Assembly: GCF_900497805.2 (NCBI RefSeq)
Contig: NW_020945064.1
Span: forward strand, 3,063,807 to 3,127,806
Reading direction: 5' to 3'
DNA: 64,000 nt
DNA from: Vombatus ursinus
Taxonomy: Eukaryota; Chordata; Mammalia; Diprotodontia; Vombatidae
Shown here: piece after piece, positions 28,200 to 41,210 of the stretch
Position numbering within the stretch: position 1 is the stretch's first letter
How the letters are laid out: every line of letters begins with the position of its first letter
Made by a program: the position numbers and the translations under genes
Notes under the pieces: model-generated
Told to the model about the DNA's origin: nothing
The model's input: the letters and a program-made list of their open reading frames with translations, nothing else
Databases searched by the model: none

Positions 28200-29630
28200 G
28201 CAAAATAGAATTCTTAACAATCAGAACTGCTCCAGGGTAGAAGGAGATCACCTACTGGGATAAAGACTCCTTGACAAAAACTGCTAGGAAACTGGTAAAG
28301 TAGGGGTGGCAGAATCTAGATGTAGGCCAGTATCTTAATAAACCATAATTAATTCCAAATAGATACATGACCTGAATATAAAAAGTCATATAAAAAACAT
28401 AGAGTTTTATGGAAGGAGATTTCTCTCATAACTATTGTTAGAGGGAGAATTCTTACCTAAACAAAGAATAGAGATGATCATAAAAAATAAAACTGCACAT
28501 TTCAATTACACAATCTGAAAGGTTTTGCATAAGCAAAATAAATGCAGTTAGAATCACAAGGGAAACAACTGGGAAAATATAAAAAGAATTGATTCAAATA
28601 TGTAAGGACAAGAACCATTCCCCAACATATATGTTCTGAGAATAATACTAACCAGCGGTCCTCAAATGAACAAATGCAATTTTATCAAAAGCCACATAAA
28701 ATATGCTCCAAATCATTAACAAGAGAATCACACGGTGAAATTCAGGTTCCATCTCATGCACATCAGATTGGCAAAGATGACAAAAAAGAAAAATAGTAAT
28801 TGTTGGAAAATCTGGGGGAGGATAGCTGCAAACTATCTCAATATTTTTAGAAAAGTATTTGTAACCATACCCAAGCTCACAAAACTGTCCATGCCCTTTG
28901 AGTCTGCAGTACTACTATTTAGGAAACCCAAGGACAGAAGGAAAAGACTCCCATGCAGAAGAATATTTATAGCAGCACATTTTGTTGTAGCTAAGACCTG
29001 GAAACAAAGTGGATGCCCATCAATCAGGGAACGGCTGAACACACTGCAGTATGTCACTGTGACGGAATTTGATTACACTGTTAGAAGTGAGTGGGGCATA
29101 CTGGATAAAGAGCTGGCCTCAGAAACAAGAAAACCTATGGTCAAGTCCCGTCTCTAACGTACACAGACTGTGTGACCCTGGACAAACTGCTTAATTTCTC
29201 GGGACTCTCACGATCTCTCTGAGCCTCACAACGCAGTCTCCTGTCAGTGAAATAACAATTCCATCCTCAGCCTATTTCATAAGAAATGAGGAATACGATG
29301 GGTTCAGAGAAGCTTGGAAGGACATGTATAAAATGAGGCAGATGGAAATGAACAGAAGCAGGAGGAAAATACATGTGATTGCAACAATTAATAATGTGAG
29401 GAGTTACAACTTTGGAGGACCTCAGAAATCCTGACATCACACGCCTAATGAAATATACCTCCCCTCTTGGGAAGAGGTGATGGACAGAGGTACAGAACAA
29501 GACAGCCATTTTCAGACAAGGCCAATATGATTGACCATATATGTTTGTGAAAGGGGAAGGAAAGGTGTTAGTAGACAGACATGTCAAAAGGGGACATCAA
29601 TAAAACATTTTTTTAAAGGCACAGAAGAAA
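28200..29630 (+). mobile_element. L1 fragment, sense, with a SINE inserted
   Basis: Degenerate ORF2 end and 3' UTR: AAGGAGATTTCTCTCATAAC, CCATCTCATGCACATCAGAT, GAATATTTATAGCAGCACAT, GATGCCCATCAATCAGGGAA. A SINE interrupts it at about 29086-29240. A partial frame at 28735-29157 carries recognisable but broken ORF2 C-terminal residues. Confidence 0.88.
29086..29240 (+). mobile_element. CORE-SINE inside L1
   Basis: GGATAAAGAGCTGGCCTCAG, then GTCAAGTCCCGTCTC and TGTGTGACCCTGGACAAACT. It is younger than the surrounding L1. Confidence 0.8.
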
Positions 29631-29824
29631 AAAGTACAGAGGGGGACAACAATTTTGTTATTACCTTATCAAATTTAATATGCTCCTTTAAAAAACTACA
29701 TGTAAGAGAATTTTGATTTTTCATAAAATCCTCTTCCCTGTTCTTTTTTATCTTGAAATGTCTATTTCTTGACGATTAAGTTTACAATAAAAAAGAAAAT
29801 GCTTTAAAAATAAGTGGAAAAAAA

Positions 29825-29980
29825 GGGGAATGTGCTGCCTTGGAAAAGGTGGATCCCCTTTTACTAAGGAGGTCTTTGAGATCACTTGAAGGGGATGCCA
29901 TTGAGGAGTTACCTATTCAGGTACTGATCAGACTAAATGACCTCCAGGACCCATCTAACTAAGATTCTGTGAGAATATTC
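29825..29980 (+). mobile_element. L3/CR1-type LINE 3' end
   Basis: GTGCTGCCTTGGAAAAGGTG, GATCAGACTAAATGACCTCC, then AAGATTCTGTGAGAAT. The CR1-clade 3' end with its ATTCTGTG-like terminus is clear. Confidence 0.8.
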
Positions 29981-30164
29981 CGCAGAAAACTGTCAAGGAC
30001 AACACGCAGGGATTAAGTGGCATAGAGATATCACTGAGGATAGGCTATGCCTGGAACTACTACTGTGGGAGGGGCCTCAGTCAGGCTCACTCTCCAGACT
30101 TTTCTTCCTCCTCAAGGACAACTGCCTTGGCCCTACCTTAATAGCTTTCCCTGTCCTCCTCCAC

Positions 30165-30312
30165 CATCCTTCCTCCCATATTCCATTTCCCCTTTATGTG
30201 GCATCAGCTCCTTGAGGGTAGGGATTATCTTGCTTGCTTTATGTGTATCTACAGGGCCTAGCATGGTGCCTAGCACACAGTAAGCTTTTAATAAGTGCCT
30301 TATCTACCTACA
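30165..30312 (+). mobile_element. L2-type LINE 3' end
   Basis: CAGCTCCTTGAGGGTAGGGA, then GCACACAGTAAGCTTTTAAT. Antisense L2-like sequence follows at about 30400-30700, just before exon 10. Confidence 0.8.
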
Positions 30313-30854
30313 AATCTAGGTTTCTGTGATTTTATGGGATCTGGGAGCTAGAAGCAAGGAGATCTATTAAGAAACTTTGTTAAGATTGGAGGAATGTGGT
30401 GATAAAGATCTGAACTAAAACGGTAGAAGTGGAAATAGGAATAAAAGGACAGATGTGAGACATTTTGAAGACAAATCTTTTTGCAGAATTTGATGACTAT
30501 TTGGATACAGGGATGTAGGAGTTAGAAGACAGAAGGATGAATAAAAACTGACTTCCAGATTTCAAATCCAGATGACTAGAAGATGAGGAGAATCATTAAC
30601 AGAAATAGGGAAGACTGGAAAGGGGATCAGTCTGGGGAAAGAGATGACGAATTCAGTTTTAGATAGGGTGAATCTGGCCAAAGACAAAGTTTCTTTAGAC
30701 AGAGACGAGAGAGATCAGAATTGGCAAGAAAGTAAAACTCTTCTTTTGAGAAAGCCTCTTTCGCGAACCACCCCTGCCTATCAGCCAGAATGACAACCAT
30801 AGGGGAATGCGCTGTTCCATACCCTGTCGGCACCTGAAAGGCTTCCTTCTCTTA

Positions 30855-31214
<360 letters not shown>

Positions 31215-31529
31215 TCAGTATTAACAAAAACCCAGTGGAGCAGTGTATGCAGGAAAGAAGCTGGTTCATAGAACAGCAGGGCTTTCTACTGTCTCTTTTC
31301 TTATAAAGTAGCCTTTCTAGGGTTGAACTATAGCACCTGAGCTCTGGAAGTGACATAGGGGAGTTAGGAGTAATGTAAGGAATAAAGATGGCAGGTAAGC
31401 CTAGTAGGTATAATGTGATTCACACCGCCAGGAAAGTCAGTCAAAAGACCAGCAAAAGCTAAATCTCAAGAGTACACTGACATGCAGTACACAAAGCAAA
31501 CCCAACAACATTAATATTAATCTTTCAGA

Positions 31530-32835
31530 AAGACTCCCTTGGCTATCACCCTCTCTGATCTCCCCTTGCTATGAGCTGCTTACCCCACAATCCTGTGTCA
31601 CATCTCAATACTATGGATCTCCTGGTTTAATCTTCCAGCCAGTTTCTGTCTGCTGGCTCCTGGCTATTTCTTTAGAGCTTCTGATCCCCATTCCTCCCCC
31701 ATGCTCCCTTCTATACTGTTTTTCCCCTGAAGCAATCTTTAGTCCCCAGGCCTGGTTTCTAGAGCTGCTGCCCTGAATTACTAACTACCTGCTAGATACC
31801 TCCTTCTGAACATATGGCAATAACTTCAAATTCAACATAACTAAAACCAAACTCATCATCTTTCCCTCCAATTACCTCTCCTTCCTGCCTTCTCCTGTTT
31901 CTATCGATGTCTCCAGGTGTGAAAAGTTGGATTTACCCTTGTTTCTCCCTCTACCCCTCCCCTCTTTCTGACACCAGTCAGTAGGGAACCAAGTTACAGC
32001 AGTCTTTCCTTCACGATGTCCCTTCCTTTCTATTCCCAAGGCCATCAGCCTCGTCTAGGCCTTCTATTCAGTTACTGCGTTCTGCTTACACGACAACAAC
32101 GGTATTCTCCTTCCTGATTTCCCAACATCTAGAATCCCCCTTCTCCAATATATCTTAGATATCATTCTGTGTTGATCTTCCTCAAATGCCATTCTGCTCC
32201 TATCCTCCTGTGGCCCTGCTGAAAAAGCTCCAATGGCCATTTGGTGACAGTAAATTCTGAATTCCCAGACTAGCATTCAAAGCCCTTCAAAATGTGACCC
32301 CAACCCCTAGCTCTCTAAATCCGTCTCCTATTAACCTCCCAATATGAATTCTGCTTGGACTCCAAGCCAAATTGGTCTCTTCATGAATCTTCATTCGAAT
32401 CTCTTCCTTCTCAGCCTCCTCCTCCTCCTCCTCCTCCTCCAGGCTACTGTCTGTGGCGCTTCTCCTGCTTGGAATGCCTCCCTCTTTCTCCCCATATCAT
32501 TTAAGCCCACCCAGCTCAAGCTTCACTTTCTCTGTGAGGTCTCTCCGCAACTATCTCAGTTAGTGGTGACCACTCCAGTCTTCTAACTCTTAGAGTACCT
32601 ACTGTCTACAGTAGTCACCTGGCACAAAGTATGTGCCATTTCACATCATTATTTATCTCTCTGTGTGAATGGCCTGCTTGCCCAAATCGACAGTAAGGAC
32701 ATGGAGGGCATAGATCATGTTTTATAGATGTTTGTATGCCCAGGGTTTAACATAGTACCCTGCTCACAGTGGGTACCTAAAAAGCATTTGTTGTTGATGA
32801 CAATGACGATGATGATGATGATGACTGACTGACAT
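31530..32835 (+). mobile_element. L2-type LINE, 3' part
   Basis: Sense L2-like reverse-transcriptase end and 3' UTR: AACATAACTAAAACCAAACT, TGGAATGCCTCCCTCTTTCT, and a terminal ACCTAAAAAGCATTTGTTGT followed by (GATGAT)n. It includes a (CTC)n run at 32418-32441. It is diverged, with no open frame of note. Confidence 0.75.
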
Positions 32836-32987
32836 GGACAAACAAGAGCTCCCCCTTTTCGCAAGCCTTGAAAATGGCATCCTGTTCCAGTGTAGTCCCT
32901 GAACATTCTGGGAAATGAAATAAGAAGACCAAGGAAGGAAAAAACAAGATCAAGAGCCTCATGGAATAAATTATATTTTAAGCAAAG

Positions 32988-33172
32988 TTCTTAACCTGAG
33001 GCTATGAACTTGGATTGGGGTGAGAGGGGAGAAACCACATCTTTATTTTCACTAACTTCTGGTCTCCTTTGTAATCCTGTGGGTACAAAAACCTTATTCT
33101 GAGATGTCCATAAGCTTCATTCACTAGACTACCAAGGGGATCCATGACCCCCATAAAGGAATCCATGATTTA
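32988..33172 (+). mobile_element. hAT-type nonautonomous DNA transposon
   Basis: GTTCTTAACCTGAGGCTATG at one end, CTCCTTTGTAATCCTGTGGG inside, and CCAAGGGGATCCATGACCCC near the other end. Related copies lie at 18268-18342 and 43030-43195. Confidence 0.6.
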
Positions 33173-33389
33173 AAGGGACAAAATGACCAAGGATCCTCAT
33201 ACAGATAGGCAGTTACAAGAATAGGAGTATATGGGGAAAGAAATGGCTTCTCTCTAATTCTGAATCTACCATGAGGGCTAAAGAAGAGTCTGGAACCAAA
33301 GGGGACCAAAAAAGGAATTACAGAGATCAAATTGAGAGTGGGAAATGAGGCCAACTGTAATAGATTTGCAGTCTACAATCCAGCTGCAA

Positions 33390-33755
33390 TGGCCTACTGG
33401 AGGTTCTTCCAACACAGTGCTCCATCACCCATCTTGCTGCATTTGCCCTGGCTGTCCTCCACACCTTCACCACCTCTTAGCTCCCCTGGTTTCCTTCAAG
33501 ACTCAGCTCCAATCACCCCTTCTGTGGAGACAGTTCTTGGTCCCCCTTGCTGCTAACGCCTTCCCCTCTGAGATTACCTTCATCTGTTCTATGTCTGTCT
33601 TTTGTGCACCTGGTAATTTACATTGTCTCCCTTATCAGAATGTAGCTTCCAGAGGACAGAGGCTGTTCTCTGCATTTCTTCGTATGTCCAACACTCAGCA
33701 AGGTCCCTGGCACACAGTAATCACTTAATAAATGCTTGTCAACTGACAGACTAGA
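33390..33755 (+). mobile_element. L2-type LINE 3' end
   Basis: TTTCCTTCAAGACTCAGCTC, then CAAGGTCCCTGGCACACAGT and ACTTAATAAATGCTTGTCAA. An antisense MIR piece follows at 33800-33930. Confidence 0.8.
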
Positions 33756-34842
33756 GAGCACCTTAGAGGTTAAATGACGGCTAGGACCCCAGCATTAGGG
33801 CTGGGGTGTACTTGTAAAAACATCTAATCCAGCTCTCTCATTTTACAGATGAAGACAAGTCACCCAAACACAAAGTGTCAGAAGTAGGCTTGAGAACGAG
33901 GACCTCTGACTCCAGACCAAGCACCCATGCCCTGCTACCACATTGTAAGCAAAGCTCCTTTTCTGAACCTCAGCTCTGTGAAGTAAAAGTACCAGGACCA
34001 GAAAGATGGGGAGGGAAGGGTTGGCTTTCTTAAAAAGCCCTGGAAAGGAAGACAGAAATAACCCAGATTGTTTTATTTTATGAAGATATAAAAACAGGGG
34101 GAGACTTCTTGCTTTTATAGATAATGCTATAAGCAAAGGAGTCAAGACTGGCTGCTGCCTAAGAAAGTGGCAAAGACCAGGCCTGCAAAACCCAAGGCCA
34201 CCATCCTCAACACTCTCAGGTACCGGGGAAACATCGGAATGGTGCAGGTACAGTTATTCCATGTGCACATGACATAGACGAAGGCATGTGCAGGGTTGAA
34301 GCCACTGGCTCAGTCTTATCTCAGAGATAAACTAAGTGGTGGCCAAGGCTGGATGACAGAAGGACCGTGGTCTGAAGATGGTCCTACTGCTGCACACTGA
34401 CTTCCCCGGGGTAGCTCTCTTCCCACTGACTGCTGATGAGAGCACAAAGCTGTTCCACCCAGTTTCCCCCACTATAACACTGCATGAGGAGCAAGAGAGC
34501 TTGGAGTACCGAGAAGAATGAAGCTGTCACTGCAAAATTATGTTCCTTTAAGAAGAATTCAAGAACTATTCAGAGGGAGGGAAGAGGGGCTAGAATCAGG
34601 CCTCATCAGGGCATGAAGCTAGAATGTCTCCTATGAAAATACCAACACCATAATGAAGTAAGAAAGCCCTCGTCCAGGTCTCTGCGTCTCACCACAGTGC
34701 TAGAAGGAGGAGGAAGTTCCGCTCTTAAACAGCATCATGGAACATCTCTATTTCCACACCACCCAAGCACTGACTAAGACCAGCCTGAACAGCTTGTAGG
34801 AAATCTCTCTGATATAATTGTGTGTAAAGAATAAAATGTCTA

Positions 34843-34844
<2 letters not shown>

Positions 34845-34905
<61 letters not shown>
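34845..34905. repeat. (TG)n(GA)n compound microsatellite
   Basis: About 16 TG units run directly into about 15 GA units. The flanks 33935-34840 and 34930-36280 in intron 9 contain nothing I can name. Confidence 0.97.
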
Positions 34906-34911
<6 letters not shown>

Positions 34912-36283
34912 AAAATGAGAGAGAAAAAAAGAGAGAAGTGAAGGGGGAGAAAGGGACAGAGACAGAGAGAATTTCCCAGACAAGGAATAAAACAAAACCA
35001 CGCCCATTCAGACTTACATGGAAGGAGTGAGGTTGCCCTATACTACATCCTGATCACATAATGTGAACATCTGCAAAATGTACCATTGAGAGATAATGCT
35101 TAACTTGGGTCATTCTAAAAATGAAATTCCAAAGCCATTCAAAGTGAAAAATAGAAAAAAGAAATAATAATGAGAAGTTATCAGAAACTCTTTTCCCAGA
35201 AGGGGTGGGAAAGGGGAAAAAAATCCTCCTACTGGAAAACCCTAAGCTATGAGGAGACTCTTAATGGAAAGTCATAGGGAGAGAAGGTGGGGCCGTGTTT
35301 GCTCAGGGCCTGACTGGCATCTGGGCGGCAGCCGAGCATGAGGCCTCTCAGGTATCCTGCCTGCTGCTGGCCCCCCTTCCCACACCACATTTAAGAGGAA
35401 GGAGGAAAGCCTTCCCACCCATGGACATATAAGCCCTTCACGGCTACTTTATTAGAAAAGGGTTCTTTTTTCTGTGAGTGGGAGACATTCCCTTTCAAAA
35501 GCTCTCAATATGGGGATTCTCATTTGGAAAGTACGTTCTGTCCCTGGCAAACAGGGAACCAAACCACTTCTCCTTAGACTTGGACAGTTCTCTTTCCTTG
35601 GAAGCCCCTCATGTCCTCTGGTTATGGCACAGTATGCCCCTCCCTCCCTCCAGAACCCAGATGACTGCAGAGGCGTACAGTCTGCAATGGCAGATCTCTT
35701 AAAGGAGAGACGTAACATCTGATCTCTCCAGCTAATTTTTATGAGTTTTTCAAGAACGCTCTCTACCCTTACCTCCTCCCACCCTCTCTTCTGAAAGCTA
35801 TAATGATGATGCTCTAAAAATCTCCATACATACTTGATAAATGAAAGCAATTCCATATGAGCCAATAGGAAAAGTAACCAAGAAAGAATTCAGGTAACCC
35901 AAGAGAGGTGCTACAATATTTTGTAATACCAGGTAGAATGTCCTAGAAACATGTGACTCAATAATAGAAAAGTTTCCATGCAGTGACATCTACTGACTTG
36001 CAATTGGGCATCTATAGCCCAAGGTCTCTCCAATGGTCTCAAATCTTAGGTCCCCAACCATTTTAGCCCAAGGCTCCCCTTGTTACACAGCAAGGTTCGT
36101 CCATGCCCACAGATGACACCTGCAAGTCTCAAGTCAATGCAGTAGAAATAGGAAAAGGGGAGAGACAAGTGAAAGGGAAGAGGCAAGAAGACTAGAGAGC
36201 AGTGTGTTGGAAAACAGAGATACCTTCAGCCGCACCTGCCCCTAGGCAGAGGGTCCCTGGATCAGTCTTAGGAGTCCTACTTA

Positions 36284-36517
<234 letters not shown>

Positions 36518-36689
36518 CTATGGACAAAGAGGCACTGCCCTCAAGAAACTTACTGTATTTGAACGGATAACGGAGGTGCCATCAATAGACCTGAAAAGAG
36601 TGGCGTCTGTGATCCATGAATTTATCTACATCTTACTGTACAGTACCAGTTGTATGTTTCTGCCTGGATCACGTCTTGGGGGGAGGGGG

Positions 36690-37060
36690 AATGTTAAATG
36701 ATTACTTGCAGCTCTGGCACACGCTGCCTTTTCTTGGGCTGTCCCACACACACGGAATGCTCTCCCTCCTTGTCTCCTCCAGGTGCTGGCAAACCAGGCT
36801 TCCTTCATGTCTCAACTCAAACCCTACCTTCTCTAAGTCTTTCCTAGTCCCCCTCCAAACCTGTGCATTTCCTCTGAGATGGCCTTCAATTTGCACTGCA
36901 CAGGGCTTGTACGTACAGAGTGATCTCTATGTTGTTTTCTCATTACACTCTGAGCTCCTTAAAAGCAAGAATATTTTCTGCCTTTATTTGTTTATCCCCA
37001 GCACGTAACACAGTGCCCAGCACACAGTCAGCATTTAATAAGTGCTTGCTGAGTTGACCC
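36690..37060 (+). mobile_element. L2-type LINE 3' end
   Basis: CCCACACACACGGAATGCTC, CTTCATGTCTCAACTCAAAC, then CAGCACACAGTCAGCATTTA. This covers the last part of the reverse-transcriptase frame and the 3' UTR. Confidence 0.85.
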
Positions 37061-37239
37061 TATATGATCATGACCAAATATATCTTCAGAATATAGGACC
37101 AATAGATGACTCAAAAAACCCAGATGTATCGTTTTTTATTTGCCCTCTTTAGTTTGCAAAGTCTGTCTTCTACTTCTGTCATCAAAGGTGGAAAGAGAAT
37201 TAACTCTCCAATCAGTACTAATAGAAGGGCAACAAGGCA

Positions 37240-37325
37240 AAAATAATAATAATAATAATAATAACAATAATGATAGCTGGCATTTCTAAAGTGCTTTAAG
37301 GTTTAAAAGGTACTTTACAAAATCT
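37240..37325 (-). mobile_element. SINE 3' end with (AAT)n
   Basis: (AATAAT)n, then AGCTGGCATTTCTAAAGTGC and GGTACTTTACAAAATCT, the antisense end of a MIR/THER-type SINE. Confidence 0.75.
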
Positions 37326-37600
37326 GGGGAGACTTATACATGAACTGATGCAGAGCGAAATGAGCAGAACCAGAACATGACACGGTAACAGCAATCCTGA
37401 AAGGATGACCAACCGTGAAAGACTTAGCTACTCAGATCAATGCAATGATGCACAACAATTCCAAAGAACTCATGACGAACAATGCCATCCACCTCCAGAG
37501 AGAAAACTGAGGAGCTCTGAGTGCAGACTGAACCAGAGTTGGATAGCTCCCATCATCTACTGCCTTCACTACTACTAATGTGCTGCTGAATGAGATGGAG
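37326..37600 (+). mobile_element. L1 3' end fragment
   Basis: ACTTATACATGAACTGATGC, AACCAGAACATGACACGGTA, then AACAATGCCATCCACCTCCA. A 5'-truncated L1. Confidence 0.85.
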
Positions 37601-37649
37601 AAGATCAGAAAACCACGCTAAATGGATCCACCATAAATTTATGTGACAT

Positions 37650-38150
37650 AAGTTGACTGGGCCCTCACTGCCACAAGGCAATCCTTTTCTCCCTCCCCAA
37701 TTAGGAGGGTAATGACTTCTCTCTCCACAGCAGCAATTCCAAACCTCTTCCTCCCTCCTCAAACCCCCCACAGTTCTCCTCCCCACTCTCTGAGCAGAGA
37801 ATCTTGCCTCATATTTTACCCCTCAGCCATTCACTGAGAGCTCCGTCTCCTCCCCTCCTCCTCTCACATCATCCAGATGCCTTCTGCCACTATCTTCTCC
37901 TTTACTCCTGTCTCAGAAGAAAAGGGGGCTCTTCTCTTTGCTAAGGCCCACTCTTCTACATGCACAACTAACCGCATTCCATCTCATCTCCTCCAAAAGA
38001 ATATCCCCATGTGGTTCCCACTCTGTCACTTATCTTTAATCTCTCCCCATCTACTAGTTGCTTCTCTGCTACCTCCAAACATGCCTTTGCCTCCCCTATC
38101 CCCCAAAACTCATTTCATCCATCCATCTCTACTAGCTATTGTCCTATATA
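37650..38150 (+). mobile_element. L2-type LINE internal fragment
   Basis: CTACCTCCAAACATGCCTTT, then ATCCATCCATCTCTACTAGC and TATTGTCCTATATA match the middle of the L2-like reverse-transcriptase region. Its upstream boundary is uncertain. Confidence 0.55.
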
Positions 38151-38284
38151 GGGGTAGGCTAGATCCAGTTCATACTGGCTTGCTAAAACCAAATATTAAC
38201 GCTACAGAAGAAAGTTTAAAATGTGTTATGCATATACTCTATTTTTTTTCTCTAAAGGGCTGGAGAAGTGGTTGTTAAATATTT

Positions 38285-39205
38285 CTCAATCAATCTATCA
38301 ACAAGTGTTTATGAAGCACCTACTACATGTCAGGCACTGTCCTAAGCACAAGTGTGGAGGGTAAAAGATGAAATGGGAACAGAGCTGCTCCAGAATTGAG
38401 CCACAAGATGAAGTCAGTGTGGTTCACCCAATTCCCACCACCACTTGCTATTTTAATTCCCTCACCACGGATACAAAAAAGAGGCAAAAGACAGTCCCTG
38501 ACCTCAAGAAGCTTACAATCTAATGGGCGAGACAGCATGCAAACAAATACATACAAACTATATATAGGGTAAATGGGAAATAATTAATAGAGAGAAGACA
38601 CTGGAATTAAGAGGGATTGAGAAAAGCTTCCTGTAGGAAGTGGGATAAGACTCAGAGGAAGCTAGGGAGGTCAGTAGTTAGATTAGAGGAAGGTGAGCAC
38701 TCCAGGTACCGGAGACAGCCAGAGAAAATGCCTGGTTCATGGAACAGTCACGAGACCAGTGACACTAGTCTGAAGAATTCATGTCAGAGAGTAAGTTCTA
38801 AGAAGACTGGAAGGGACCAAGTTATGAATGGCTTTGAATGCCATACAAAGCATTTTGTATTTGTTCCTGGAGGTGACAGGGAGCCACTGGAGTTTATCAA
38901 ATAATGGGATGACACAATCAGACCTGCACTTCAGGAAAACCTAAAAAGGACTAGAGTGGAATGGGGAGAGACTTGAGGCAGGCAGACCCACCCACAAGCA
39001 GTTATTGCAATAGTCCAAGCGTGAGGTGATGAGAGCCTGCACCAGAGGTAGCAGTGTCAGAGGAGAGAAGGGACACATTCGAGAGATGCTGCAAAGGTGA
39101 GATTGACAGGCTTTGGCAACAGCTTCGTATGGGGTGGGGGGAAGAGACAGTGAGGAGTCCAGGATGACTCCAGGGCACAGGTGGGGCTCTAGCACTCACT
39201 CCAAA
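38285..39205 (-). mobile_element. L2-type LINE with recognisable reverse-transcriptase C-terminus
   Basis: On the minus strand, 38941-39195 still translates to GVILDSSLSLPPTPYEAVAK and later VQALITSRLDYC, the typical C-terminal part of CR1/L2-clade reverse transcriptase. The plus strand opens with the antisense 3' end (AGCACCTACTACATGTCAGG). Confidence 0.85.
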
Positions 39206-39524
39206 GTTCCCTTTTCTTTTCCTTAATCTCCTTTTAGAAAATGAAATAGATTTTTATTGATTTTTTTTGTTTTCACATCGCCTAAGTTTATGATTTTGAT
39301 ATTCTGAAATTAATAAATACCAAACAGGCGTTTTCATACATATCTATGTGTATGTACATATGCACATACACATATATTAGAACAGAAAAAGAGCGTATAA
39401 AAATGCAGACCTCTATTACACACAGTTTGATTTTGTTTTTAAGTATATAATAAAGACATGTAACTTTCAAAGCCGTCTTAATTTTCCATGATTGGTGCAT
39501 TAAGTGTGCCTCCCTAGGTTTTAG

Positions 39525-40399
39525 TGACACTAATCTATCCTGGTTTTCTTGCTACCTATCTGACCACTCCTCAGTCTTCTTTCTTGGCTGGATCTTCCTC
39601 CAGCTCACACCTGTCAACCGTGAGTTCCCTCCAGGGCTCTGTTCTTGGCACTCTTCTCCTCTTAACACTATTTCACGTGGTGATCTTATCAGCCCCCAAA
39701 GATTCAAATATCATCTATATCCCAATGATTCTCAAATCTACTTATCCAGCCCTAACCTCTCTGCTAACTTCCAGTCTCACACTTCCAACTATCTATTGAA
39801 CATCTCAAACTGAACATCCCATTGACATCTTAAACTCAACATTTCCAAAACTGAACTCATTTCATTGTCTTTGCCCAAAAACATTCCCTTCTTGCTAACT
39901 TCCCTACTACTGCTAAGGCTATCACCTTCCTCCTAGTCACCTAGGTTCACAAACTTAGGTGTCATCCTCACTCTCATCTCCCAAATCCAATTTATTTCCA
40001 AGTCCTATTCAATCTACCTTTCCAATATCACTCACATATATCCCCTTCTCTTCTCTGATACTGCCAGCACCCTGATGCAAGCCCTCATCATCTCTCCCTG
40101 GACCACTGCAATAGCTTTCTAGTTAGTCTCCCTGCCTGAAGGGAGTACTCTCCATGTACTCTCCAATCCAGTAACACTGACTTCCTTGCTGTTCCTCATA
40201 TAGCAATACTTCATCTCCTGAGAGCTCTGTGGTTTCTCACTAGCTGTCTCTCATGCCTGGAGACCCCTTGCTTGTCTCTACCCACTGGCTCCCTTCATGT
40301 CTCACCTAAAATTCAACCTTGTACAAAAAAGGCTTTCCTAGTCCCCTCCACTGCTAGTGCTTTTCCTCTGAGATTATCTCTAATTTATCATACATAGAT

Positions 40400-40451
<52 letters not shown>

Positions 40452-40620
40452 ATAGATTGCACATAGTGGTTTGTATTCTGTCTTGCCCATTAGATTATAA
40501 ACACCTTCTTGAGGGTAGGGACTTTTTTTTTTGGCTTCTCTTTGTATCTCCAGCACTAAGCACAGTGCCTGGCACACAGCAAGTGTTTAACAAATGCTTG
40601 TTGATCGATTTTTATCCAAA
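39525..40620 (+). mobile_element. L2-type LINE, 3' part
   Basis: TGATGCAAGCCCTCATCATC, CTGGACCACTGCAATAGC, then CAGTGCCTGGCACACAGCAA and a TGCTTGTTGATCGA end. A GATA microsatellite has grown inside it. Confidence 0.85.
40396..40456. repeat. (GATA)n microsatellite
   Basis: About 15 tetranucleotide units with one interruption at the right end, inside an L2 copy. Confidence 0.97.
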
Positions 40621-40624
40621 ATTA

Positions 40625-41210
40625 ATCTAAGTACCTTTCTTGGAAATGTATTCAGTGGTGTGTTCGAATTTAAATTGGGGGAATGCAAATATGAAAAAAA
40701 AAAAAAACAATTCCTACTCTTAAGAGCTAACATTCTAGTTTAAGGAAAGAAGGCTATATACAAGTATACAGAGAATAAATAAAAAGAAAATAAATACAAA
40801 GCAGTTAAGTAAAAGATAGTTTGGGGGAGAGGATACTAGCATATGAGGTGATCAGGAAAAGCTTCAAAACTCTGACCCACACAACAACCAGCCACAATTC
40901 CAGAGAACTCATGAGGAAATATGCTGCCCACCTCCAGATAGAAAGCTGATGGATTCAGAGTGCAAGCTGGAACATATTTTTTCTTTCTTTTTTGGACATG
41001 GCTAATGTGGGAAATTGTCTTGTTTGACTATACATATTTGTAACAGGTTTTATTTTACTTGCTTTCTCCATGGAGGGGGGAGGGTAAGGTAGGAGAAAGA
41101 GAATTTGGAACTGAAAATAAAATAACACTGAATTTTCTAAAAAGGAGAGGCAGTGCTTGAACTGTGTCTTGAAAGAAGAGAGGGACCCAAAATACCAGGA
41201 ACTGAAGATT
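40625..41210 (-). mobile_element. L2-type LINE, antisense, split by an L1
   Basis: Antisense L2-like sequence (TCTTAAGAGCTAACATTCTA) resumes after the L1 insertion as GAGGCAGTGCTTGAACTGTG. Confidence 0.6.
40862..41145 (+). mobile_element. L1 3' end fragment
   Basis: CCAGAGAACTCATGAGGAAA, TGGCTAATGTGGGAAATTGT, then AATTTGGAACTGAAAATAAA. It inserted into an L2 copy. Confidence 0.85.

Noticed and set aside
40396-40456. Regular short repeats resembling an array
   Set aside because: Pure GATA tetranucleotide microsatellite without spacers; not CRISPR, and the genome is mammalian.
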